Positions 12,375-20,986 of a stretch of DNA of 64,000 nucleotides are shown here, in pieces. Origin of the DNA: Isoetes taiwanensis (taxonomy: Eukaryota; Streptophyta; Lycopodiopsida; Isoetales; Isoetaceae); contig JAJEKV010000083.1 in NCBI GenBank assembly GCA_021234155.1, positions 2,630,241 to 2,694,240 on the forward strand, in the 5' to 3' direction. The position numbers were made by a program, and so were the translations under genes. The stretch's first letter is position 1, and each line of letters opens with the position of its first letter. The notes under the pieces were generated by a model. The model was given only the letters and a program-made list of their open reading frames with translations, was not told the origin of the DNA and ran no database searches.

Positions 12375-12931
12375 ATCTCTGATTCGGCAAGCGGGTGACG
12401 ATAAGGCTGATCAAGAGAGATAAGGTGGAGGAAAGTTTGGAGGAAAAATGAGGTGTCGAGATATTTAAAAGGAGGGTCCACGAGAGAATATTCTCCTACC
12501 ATAAATTACCCCTATTTATTAGCCCCCTTATTAATTACAAGATATTTAGTAATTATTTAATTATTAATGTATATGTTAAATCCATATTAATTGATATTAT
12601 ACTTGAATTTCAATTTTTTTTTCTAATGGTTGAAGTGCAATTTATGAATTCGCGCCATTTTCACGGGTCTCCGTTGGCATGATTCTTGACCCATTTTAGG
12701 TGAAATTTGATGCGAATGCATAATTTTCCTCAAATTTACTAGAAAGGTGCGTTTGACTCACTCAAACTTTCGTCTAACACTTAACCTAAGTCAAACCCAC
12801 TACCCTAGGAGAAAATTTTCCCCCATTTTTGGCGGTTCGATGGTGGAAATATTTATTCCCACACCCTATGGGCTTTGTTAGACTACTTCATGGTTATGGT
12901 CAGTGCTAGTTCTTGGTCAACCAAGAACATT
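12375..12931 (-). other. Leader between primer-binding site and H3-like ORF, copy 1
   Basis: An AT-rich untranslated leader with the conserved segment around 12520-12600 (ttaattacaagatatttagtaa and following) is found almost unchanged in copy 2 at 37670-37745. No coding region is visible. It would be the 5' untranslated and packaging region of the genomic RNA. Confidence 0.6.
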
Positions 12932-12943
12932 GCTCTGATACCA
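12932..12943 (-). other. Primer-binding site (initiator tRNA-Met), copy 1
   Basis: The minus strand reads TGGTATCAGAGC, the usual plant LTR-retrotransposon site complementary to the 3' end of initiator tRNA-Met. It starts one base inside the LTR edge at 12945. In copy 2 the matching site at about 38073-38084 has lost a base and reads TGGTATCGAGCC. Confidence 0.93.
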
Positions 12944-12944
12944 T

Positions 12945-14575
12945 TGTGGGCTCCACTGCTAAACATACGGCCCGTAGTACCCTTTCGGCGAGGAAATCCC
13001 CATCCGGCTCAACAACCGCATGGGCCCTAAAATCTACCCGCTCTGCGGGTGACTCTTAGTGCGGGAGGGCTTCTGAGAAGGTGTCTTCTTGGCCGCCCTT
13101 CCCCTATGGGCTCCTATAGCAGTGAGGCGATAACCGCGTCGTGGAACTAGCATCACACATACAAATACTACCTCCCGAAGGGTAGTGCATCACACATAAA
13201 CAATGCAAAGATGATAATCACAAACCATAAAACAGGAGCTCCTACCGCAACCGGACTCATAGGGAGGGCCCGACCGGCTGGAGCCTCAAGATAAGAGCAG
13301 GAGTCATGGCAATGGCCGAGGGCTGAAAGCTCAAAGGCTGAGGGTTGACCACTCCATCCGCCCTCACGGCGCACTTTGCGGATGGGCTAGATCAGGCTCG
13401 GCCGGGACTCTAGCCTTGGGATCACCCATAATCCTTGGCATCACCCATCGGGGACTACTCGAGGTTGCATCTCCTACGGTCCGATGAGGCGGAAGGGTTG
13501 CATCTCCTTCCCTTCGAGAGGGGTCTAGAGGTGCATTAGGCTAGAGAATCGTGGCGACCCGCGATTAGGTACCCCGGCCCGGAACCCCCAAAATGAGAGC
13601 CAAGCCAGCACCCGCGACTCAGGAGGCGGGGGGCCAACACCATTGCCCGGGAGGTGTCGGACCCATGCTCAGAGCCCACCGTAATGAGCCATAGGCCCTG
13701 GCCCACTATGGGGATCCCCGAAGCCCCCCCGGCGGGGATCCTCCTCTGCCTCCCTCCTAGCCCGTTATGCGGTGTTTGAGTCATTGTATCATAGCCTCAA
13801 TAGCTGGTGGGCTCCTATGCCTGAGGCAGCAACTAATAGGAACTAAGGGATCTACTCTAGGAGCATACTACATATGGCCCTAGGTCTCTACCCCCCCTTC
13901 CCAATACAAGAGGAGCAAACACATGATCAACCAATCATCACATAATCATCACATCATGAGAGTAATCATAAGAAGAACATCTTAACCTAATCATACAACT
14001 AACTAATAGTTGGGTTCCTTGATTAGGGTTCAAGATGTTGAATATGGGTTCTAGGATGGCTCTACTCTAGATACAAAATACTAGCACATACGGAATGCCA
14101 ATCCCAGATGAGCTATCACAACTACTATCCTACATACACTCCCGATGCTCTCCTCGCATCCGGCCTCCATGGTCTTGACTCTCAGCCGTTCTACTCCAAA
14201 CGGGTCTACCTACTAGAGCTGCTGCACCAGCCTATGCCAATAATGAACGAGAGGTTGAAACGGGGTTTCGAACAAGCAGGTGATCTCGGGGTGCTAGGGG
14301 CTGGAAAGAGGTCTAGGGTTAGGGCTTATGCCTATATAAGCAGGGTCCACCTAGGATGCCACGTGGCACCAATCGGGTGAGTCGGGTGTGGCGGTGCCCC
14401 AATAGGTTGACCCCCACGTGGATAATGGTCTAAGTTTATGGTTGGCTAAGTTATGAGAATAACTTAGCCATGCCCCCTAGTGCCACAATCTATGGTATAC
14501 AAGGCTATAAGGATAGAGCTTGTATGGTGATTCGATCCGAGGAATATACGTATATTATGGCGAGATCCCTCGACA
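12945..14575 (-). repeat. 5' LTR of retroelement copy 1
   Basis: The plus strand begins TGTGGGCTCC at 12945 immediately beyond the primer-binding site. It aligns throughout with the other three LTRs. The expected CACA end is not preserved: the last alignable bases are gaca at 14572-14575 and the next few bases are ambiguous to about 14582. The U3 side lies at the high-coordinate end because the element reads on the minus strand. Confidence 0.9.
14333..14420 (-). promoter_or_regulatory. LTR promoter: TATA box with two G-boxes, copy 1
   Basis: The minus strand has TATATA at 14333-14338. Upstream in the element's sense are a perfect palindrome GCCACGTGGC at 14358-14367 and a second CACGTG at 14415-14420. 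These sit about 160-240 nt from the LTR's sense start, where a U3 promoter is expected. CACGTG is the core bound by plant bZIP and bHLH factors in light, abscisic acid and stress responses. The arrangement is kept in copy 2, so transcription of the element may be responsive to such signals. Function is inferred. Confidence 0.6.
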
Positions 14576-14582
14576 AGTTCTT

Positions 14583-15639
14583 CTTTGGGTTTTCCTAATT
14601 TTCCTAAGCGGGCAGCATACCAGATTATCGCAGCCTCGGACCATCGTGGTTCCCCACCTTTTGTCCTCCCATCCTTTTCTTCCTATTGGCGGATTCAGAT
14701 TGGGTCAGTTTGGAGAAAAATCTAACCACTCAAAGACTCCCCAAGAAGTTAATTCGTATAGCCTTCTCTCAGGCACTTGGATCCCCTTCTAAAAAAGGAT
14801 ATGGAATGCACGACCGGTATTCTCAAGATTTGGACACCACCGAAGTCCGTATATCTCAAGCCGGACCGGGTTAATGTGGGCCGATTCCCGCCATCGCCAC
14901 TCAACTCCACATCCCCATCGATGGGCATGGGCTTCACCGCCATGCCCCATTCATCCATAAGGGTTCCGATGCCCATGGTTCCGTCCAAGGGGATATGTAT
15001 ATCCCATGCTGATTGTCGGCGATCCATCCATTCCTATTAAGAATCGCAACCCGCCACGCCACTCCATTCTTCAAGTCACTTGAATCATTAGCGCCCTCTT
15101 CCCGAAATGGATAGTTCGGAGCAAAATCCTTCAACCGCCTCGCCTCGACAAAGGGAAACGCCTTTGCCGTGGGAAGAAATTCGCTTTGGATGAGAATTTC
15201 AGAAATCCCTTCTACCCATTCCCTTCCGACTTGAATTCGGCCGGGTTGTTGTAGGAGATGGCGGTCGACGCGGACCGATCCTGGGAGGTGGAGAAGGTAA
15301 GCTTTGAATTGTTTTGCTTTTCATTTCTTTTTCGAAAACGCCGTAGGGCAAAGAAATTATCTCGAATTTCAGATCCTCCCCATTCAAGATCCTCCCCGGG
15401 CCCGCCAAGGAAGGATCGGACATGGAAATGGAAACTCACCACAGGTCCCAAAGAGTGGCTCTGTTTCATTCCTTGCCGCTATATTCAACTACTTGAGTTT
15501 CAGACTTCATCAACGGGGGAGCGCAACTATCCGGGGTTTAATACTACATTTTATAAGCAATGGTCCGGTCCAAGGGAGAGCGGAGAGGCAAAGAAGCGTT
15601 GACGAAAGCATGCCTATCTCGAAGATCGTGGGAGGTCGG
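14583..15639. other. Unassigned stretch with gene-like pieces
   Basis: No identified gene. Two pieces look coding. On the minus strand, 14749-15027 is open for 92 codons with a varied composition (ending REGYTN), and the adjacent 14934-15134 frame may continue it after an indel. On the plus strand, ATG at 15258 begins MAVDADRSWEVEK and is followed by GTAAGC, a good 5' splice site, so it could be a first exon whose remainder is missing. Neither matches a family I recognise. Confidence 0.3.
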
Positions 15640-15940
15640 GCTGAGTTAATGTAGCCATATGACCCAAGCTCTTAAATTTCGCGTGGGTTGGTAGTGGTGG
15701 TAAGTTTAGGAAAGGGTGGTAGTGTTTGAACCGAAAGATGGTTAATGTGGCTATAGTCTGTTGCCTCGTGCATTAGCGGTGGTTTAATAAGTGGTTAATG
15801 TGGCTGGATTGTAGTGGTTAATGTGGCCTTTAGAAGTTGATAATGTGGCCATAGTTATTGTAGGGCCCTAAGTGGTGGTTAATGTGGACTTACTTAGTAA
15901 TAGTGGTTAATGTGGCCCTATTATGGTAGTTAATTAATGG
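15640..15940. repeat. GGTTAATGTGGCC minisatellite, left array
   Basis: Six to eight irregular units of GGTTAATGTGG(C) spaced 20-50 bases apart, all in the same orientation. This is the reverse complement of the GGCCACATTAACC units that begin beyond the MULE gene at 18239, so the two arrays face each other as inverted ends. Confidence 0.8.
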
Positions 15941-16002
15941 CTTGTTAGTGCATATATGTTTGAATGTTTCACACAAGAATTGAAGTGTGGCTTTTTGTTT
16001 TA

Positions 16003-17697
16003 GTTACCATCGTGCCTATGGGCCAAAAGATCTCATAAGCAACGCCATGAAGTGAAGGAGAAAACAACCAAAGCTATGGTTGCTGAAGCAAAGAGGATTG
16101 ACCCATCATACTCAAAGAGACGAGAGGGTATGAGCATCAAGAGAGGGTGTAGGTGCCATTTTTTAATAAGCAATTGTATTTGAATCCCGAATGCACCAAA
16201 ATAACCTTTCATGAGATGGAACACATTGACCGGAAGGCAAAGTATGTCATGGTGTTAATGATCCTCAATGTAATGCTTAAGACCGTGCAATCTGAACTAG
16301 CTCTTGGTTTTCAAAAGAGAAGAAAGATTGGGCCAGGAATCGGTTTGATACGTAATCACAACCCACAGGAGGGTAGGAGGTAAAAAAGATGAAGAGCAAT
16401 GGGCTCTAAAGAAGAAGATGGATCCGAATAATGTGAAGAATAGAGATCAATTCCTTCACATGGATGATCTCTACAATTTGTCTAGGAAGATAGCATTGGA
16501 CACTTGGATGTTACATGAGGACGTTGCTTTGAGTGTAAGGATGTGGGTAGGATTACACCCAGAATCAGTGTTCTTGTACCAAGAAGGTGTACCATTTACT
16601 CTAGGGATAATCACCCCCTTTCAGATGAAGATTCTCTTAGAACATGGCAAGAATGATGTTGTAGCAATGGACCATTGCTATAGCCTGTACACCTTGCTAG
16701 TATACGATGGTCATGGAAATGGTGTACCCGTTGCTTGGGTTCTCTCGTCTAGCCAGGCAGAAGAGGACATCCGACCTTGGCTCTTTGCATTGAAGAATCA
16801 CATCCATGCTGTGGATCCCACTTGGCAACCCTCTTGTTTTATTGTTGATGATGCCAAAGCAGAGATTAATGCATTGGAAAAGGTTTGGCCTAATTGTAGA
16901 ATACAATTGTGCATTTGGCATGTGAGGAGAAATTGGATGAAAATTCTCTTGAAGCATGTGAAGAACAAGAAGGTTAGAGGGGAGATGTTTAACCTTGGCC
17001 ACATAATGTATAACACACATGTGGAAGCGGATGGAAGATTTGGTAAGGATTATGTGGATGCTTGTGAGGGAAGCTTTGAGGCTATTGGATGAGTTCAAGG
17101 AGAAATACAAATCTTGGAAGAGGGTTGTTAAGTACATGAACAGGACTTTGGACTAAGAACATCACCACTTGATCATTGCTACAAGAATCTATCCCTCATA
17201 CCAACCAAGAGACAAATGCTGGGCTATAGAGGCTTATCACAACCAAATGAAGAGAAAGCTAGGGTTTCAAGCACGCCTTGAGAGGTAGGAGGATTGATTG
17301 GTTGATCTACATGCTCACTTGTAGTTGGAAACACACCTTCTTTATGACAGGTTCAAGAAGGATGAGGGTTTCAAAGTGAATAAGAGACAGGAGCACATAG
17401 TTGAGACAACAATTATAGGGGCACGGTCATTCCCGATGAGGTCAGCTAGGATGGTTGAACTTCAAAGAAGGGAGGGCGTAAGTGTGGAGTCAAAATATGG
17501 ATGCATGGGATGCTAGCCAGAGAGAGGCTATCCCCTACCTTGTGGATGTTGCCCATGAGCACCGGGTCATCCCTGCGGATCGCCTTTGGGGTATGAAAGG
17601 TAACATTTGCAAACACCAGGTGAAAGTGATCCAAATGATGGCCAAGTATAGTGAGGAGGACATTTTAAGGGTTTGTGGAACATTGCATGGTTCTTAA
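16003..17697 (+). pseudogene. Mutator-like (MULE) transposase, frameshifted
   Basis: The longest frame, 16418-17092, encodes a MULE-type DDE catalytic domain: first Asp in AMDHCYSLYTLLVYDGHGNG (residue 85), second in FIVDDAKAE (144-145), then CIWHVRRNW with the C-x2-H pair. An upstream frame from about 16004 reads RGCRCHFLIS, and nearby CHGV..DPQCNA appears in shifted frames; both belong to the N-terminal zinc-binding part of this family. Downstream pieces include GRRIDWLIYMLT near 17290-17320 and GNICKHQVKVIQMM at about 17600-17640, the second half of a SWIM zinc finger. At least four frame changes and internal stops show it is dead or badly read. It would cut and paste a MULE. It lies between inverted GGTTAATGTGGCC arrays, which may be its terminal repeats. 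Confidence 0.85.
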
Positions 17698-18238
17698 GCT
17701 GGCGGTTTGGAGAACCTGAGGGTATTTGGCCGGGCACCATCTAGTCCAGAGGATACTTGCACATTGGTGGCGATTGGAACATGACAATGGCGAGGGAGAA
17801 GATTGTACCGAGGATGGCATTGGTGAGGAGAAGATTTCCCCCACCACAAGAATTGAGAGTAGCATAAATGCGAGCATGGCCCGCATTAGGGGAGACCATA
17901 TCTAGTAGCCGGGTTGCTTTGGAGGCGATTTCCTCCCACGGAGCTTAGTTTGAAGTTGGAGAGATTGACCACTTGCAAGTTAGACACTGTTGCTGCACCC
18001 AGTCTACCCATCGTGGAGGACTTCAATGGAAAAACATTGGTGAGGCCAGTTCCATTCGTGGAGTGTCGGAAGAGGCAAAAGAAGCTTGTTGGTTCTAGTG
18101 TGTTTTCGCGAGAGTGTGAAGGGCACCTTCAAGAGTGAAGGTTATGGCCAAACAAACTCATGTCTTTTATAAAGTTATGTGTCTTTTATAAATGCAATGT
18201 AGAACCAACCTTGCCCTAAGAAAAAAAAAATTGCACAT
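17698..18238 (+). other. Region downstream of MULE gene
   Basis: A plus-strand frame at 17914-18138 (74 codons, ending ECEGHLQE) may be a transposase C-terminal extension, but I cannot identify it. A run of A at about 18221-18230 precedes the satellite. Nothing else is recognised. Confidence 0.3.
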
Positions 18239-18985
18239 GAAGTCTTGGCCACATTAACCCATTTTGGTTATGTAGCCACATGAAGTGTTGGCCACATTAA
18301 CCAAATTGGGTTAATGTGGGCACGTGAAGTCTTGGCCACATTTACCAAATTCGGTTAATGTGGCCACATGAAGTCTTGGCCACATTAACCCATTTTGGTT
18401 AATGTGGCCACATGAAGTCTTGGCCACATTAACCAAATTGGGTTAATGTGGCCATGGCCAGGTTTAGCCACATTTACCAAATTGGGTTAATGTGGCCACA
18501 TGAAGTCCTGGCCACATTAACCCATTTTGGTTAATGTGGCCACATGAAGTCTTGGCCACATTAACCAAATTGGGTTAATGTGGCCATGGCCAGGTTTAGC
18601 CACATTTACCAAATTGGGTTAATGTGGCTACATGAAGTCTTGGCCACATTAACCCATTTTGGTTAATGTGGCCCACATGAAGTCTCTTGGCCACATTAAC
18701 CCATTTTGGTTAATGTGGCCACATGAAGTCTTGGCCACATTAATGATTGGGTTAATAATGTGGCCACATGAAGTCTTGGCCACATTAACAAAATTGGGTT
18801 GATGTGGCCTTGGCCACATCAACCAAATTGGGTTAATATGGCCACATGCGATCTTTAACACATTAACCCATCTTGGTTGATGTTGGCCACATTTACCAAA
18901 CCGCTTAATGTGGCCACATGAAGTCTTGGGCACATAAACCAAATTAGTTAATGTGGCCACATGAAGTATTGGCCACATTTAATAT
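18239..18985. repeat. Palindromic minisatellite GGCCACATTAACC-n-GGTTAATGTGGCC
   Basis: About a dozen units of roughly 44-60 bases. Each contains GGCCACATTAACC, a 5-6 base spacer (CATTTT or AAATTG) and the inverted copy GGTTAATGTGGCC, followed by ACATGAAGTCTT. Every unit can fold into a 13-bp hairpin. The open frame on the minus strand (18649-18978) is a product of the repetition and not a gene. Confidence 0.95.
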
Positions 18986-19080
18986 TCAATGGTTGGTTAA
19001 TGATTAATGTTCAATGGTTGATATTCAATGGTTGGTATTCAAATGATTAATGTTCAATGGTTGATATTCAAAGGTTGTAA
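18960..19080. repeat. TTCAATGGTTGATA tandem repeat
   Basis: Irregular tandem copies of a 13-15 base unit (attcaatggttggt, atgttcaatggttg and close variants). The same unit reappears at 20225-20545 and once near 45670, always near the GGCCACATTAACC arrays, so the two repeats seem to travel together. Confidence 0.85.
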
Positions 19081-19313
19081 ATGTTTACAACATTTTTAGT
19101 AAAGCAGCATTTTTAGTACAACATTTCTGTGAACCCTAAACCCTGTGAAATGCAAATTGGGACAGTGAATCCTAAAAACCCTGTGAATTGCTTTACAGTT
19201 ATAGACGTTCACAACATTTTTAGTGAAGCAGAACCAAATTGAGTCGATTCAAAAAGTTTTCGGTCAGATTTCAAAAAATTTTTCGTGAGGGTTTTTACAT
19301 TTAAATGCCGAAC

Positions 19314-19874
19314 TCACAATTTACTTGAGCCCGGAGGCTTGAAATCAGAGCCCGAAGGCTTTACAAGAGAAAAAAAAGGTTCAAAAAAGCCCAGAGGCCT
19401 GCATGTACAAGAAAAAAACAGGGAGCCCAACATGTACAAGAAAAAGAAAAGGAGGCCCAAGCTTTCACCCCTTCTTCTTCCTCTTCCGCAAAGATCATTG
19501 TGTGTCATGAAACGATTAGAAAATTGAAATGTAAATGAACAAAATTTAAACTTCAAAACTACCTTCAGCCGTGAGGAGCCACTCCTCGAAATCCTCCAAT
19601 TCATCCTCTGGGACCGTGCATCCCTCTTCATCTTCCTCTGCCTCCTCCCAAGACGACGGACATTGTCTTGGGGAGATATCCCGCCCTCAAGTTGGGTTGT
19701 GAAGAATTCCTCGGCTACACATAGACTCTTCTTTCTCCTCCGATTCGGAATCGAGGAGGAAGAGGATGACGACGCATCCACGAGGCTCGAAAAACCCTCG
19801 CCTGTGGGTGGGAATTCCACCCAGGCTCGGTCTGGAGGTCTCTTAGAAGAGACCTCCTGCTCTTCCCAAGGCAA
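19314..19874 (-). CDS. Unidentified basic/serine-rich ORF
   Basis: An open frame of 186 codons on the minus strand. It contains a serine run (SSSSSS), RNRRRKK and a Glu/Arg-rich middle. I recognise no domain. The upstream part (from 19874) has balanced composition, whereas the last 60 codons read through a purine-rich stretch and may be spurious. It lies between two GGCCACATTAACC arrays (18239-18985 and 19918-20180), the same arrangement as the MULE gene and the fragment at 45.8-46.5 kb. It may be a non-gene. Confidence 0.25.
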   Translation of the reverse strand: MPWEEQEVSSKRPPDRAWVEFPPTGEGFSSLVDASSSSSSSIPNRRRKKSLCVAEEFFTTQLEGGISPQDNVRRLGRRQRKMKRDARSQRMNWRISRSGSSRLKVVLKFKFCSFTFQFSNRFMTHNDLCGRGRRRGESLGLLFFFLYMLGSLFFSCTCRPLGFFEPFFSLVKPSGSDFKPPGSSKL

Positions 19875-19917
19875 CGGGCGCTGCGCAGATTCTTCATGTT
19901 CGGCAACTTAATAGCCC

Positions 19918-20180
19918 AACGCTAATGGCCACATTGCCCTATGGCCACATTGATCCTATGGCCACATTGACCCTATGGCCACATTAAACCCATGGCCACA
20001 TTAACACAAGGCCACAACAACCCTTGGGCCACATCAACCCATGGCCACATTAACCCTATGGCCACATTAACCATGGCCAACTCAATAGTAACAGGAGGCC
20101 ACCCATGGCCACCTCAATGTATGGCCACATTGAACCATGACCACCTCAATGTATGGCCACATTGAACCATGGCCTTAGGG
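19918..20180. repeat. GGCCACATTAACC minisatellite, third array
   Basis: About fourteen irregular units, each 16-25 bases (atggccacattaacccat and variants such as atggccacattgaacc), in a single orientation without the inverted partner seen in the second array. Confidence 0.9.
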
Positions 20181-20224
20181 ACCATACTTGTCATATTGGT
20201 ATATTACCCGCTAACTTTCGATAT

Positions 20225-20545
20225 ACTTTGCTTCCATTAATGGTTAATATTCAATGGTTAATGGTTAATATTCAATGGTGGTTAATTGGTTCACGTCTCA
20301 ATTTGATCCACATTAGGGTAATTGAATGTTCCATGCTATTTTAAGATAGAACAAGTCAAAATTTAGAATTGTCAAAATTTGCCAAGGCTTCCATTAATGG
20401 TTAATATTCAATGGTTAATGGTTAGTATTCAATGGTTGGTTAATTGGTTAATAGTAATATATTCAATGGTTGATATTCAATGGTTGGTTAAATGGTTCGT
20501 TAATGTGGTTAATATTCAATGGTTGGTTAATGATTTAATCAAGAC
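20225..20545. repeat. GGTTAATATTCAATGGTT tandem repeat
   Basis: Two blocks (20235-20290 and 20395-20540) of an AT-rich unit ggttaatattcaat with variants. It is the same unit as at 18960-19080. Confidence 0.85.
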
Positions 20546-20629
20546 ATGGTTAAAAACGTGTGTGGATTGCATACGAAACTTTCAGGGTAAAAAAGGAACA
20601 GTTTCCTGATCCTCCCGTTCGATCTAGTG

Positions 20630-20986
20630 TCAGGCGACAAGGTTTTTGCAGGCTCCTCTTCTTCCAATGGCCATAACCTGAAGCCGATGTCCAATCCTTC
20701 GAATGTTGAAGGATCTGGCCTCTTCTGCAGGACCTAAGCCCGCCAGTTCTAGGCGCAGGTCTTCGGCGGTGAAATCAGCACCCCTTAGGCCACTCAGGAG
20801 GAAGGCAAAGGTATGCAAGAGAAAGCACACGGCCAGACCAAAGACTAGCACATCCCAATGAGGAAGCCAAAGACTCAGCGGGAGCCGGAAGCAAAGAAGA
20901 TGAAGATCGCTCACGCCGTTAGTGACGGTCATCGATGATGTGTCGGAGGACTCAACAGACACATAGGGTATGCATTTCCCGTGCAT
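20630..20986 (-). CDS. Unidentified ORF with hydrophobic middle
   Basis: A minus-strand frame of 118 codons. It has a hydrophobic segment (LVFGLAVCFLLHTFAFLLSG) that could be a membrane helix, followed by a charged tail. No family is recognised and there is no neighbouring gene to give context. It could equally be a chance frame. Confidence 0.2.
   Translation of the reverse strand: MHGKCIPYVSVESSDTSSMTVTNGVSDLHLLCFRLPLSLWLPHWDVLVFGLAVCFLLHTFAFLLSGLRGADFTAEDLRLELAGLGPAEEARSFNIRRIGHRLQVMAIGRRGACKNLVA

Larger units (their letters stand above)
1655..14575 (-). mobile_element. Ty3/gypsy chromovirus-type LTR retrotransposon, copy 1, with H3-like gene
   Basis: The element reads on the minus strand. 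It is bounded by two related LTRs (1655-3277 and 12945-about 14575) that begin TGTGG. The primer-binding site at 12932-12943 is complementary to the initiator tRNA-Met 3' end (TGGTATCAGAGC on the minus strand), and a purine-rich tract abuts the other LTR. The order along the minus strand is: LTR, leader, histone H3-like ORF, short tandem repeat, unidentified ORF, gag with CCHC knuckle, protease, reverse transcriptase, RNase H, integrase, chromodomain, PPT, LTR. That order and the chromodomain define a chromovirus of Ty3/gypsy. About 12.9 kb is long for the group; the excess is the H3-like ORF, the second ORF and the 1.6-kb LTRs. All ORFs are frameshifted. I could not find a clean target duplication: atttt lies on the left, and the right LTR end is degraded around 14575-14582. 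Confidence 0.93.

Noticed and set aside
11729-12423. Long plus-strand open frames (177-180 codons)
   Set aside because: They are antisense to the H3-like ORF of copy 1. The GC-rich, charged coding strand produces Leu/Ser/Pro-rich shadows, and the equivalent plus-strand frame exists in copy 2 for the same reason.
18649-18978. 109-codon ORF with repeated NVAKTSCGHIN text
   Set aside because: Generated by the palindromic minisatellite, with no independent support.
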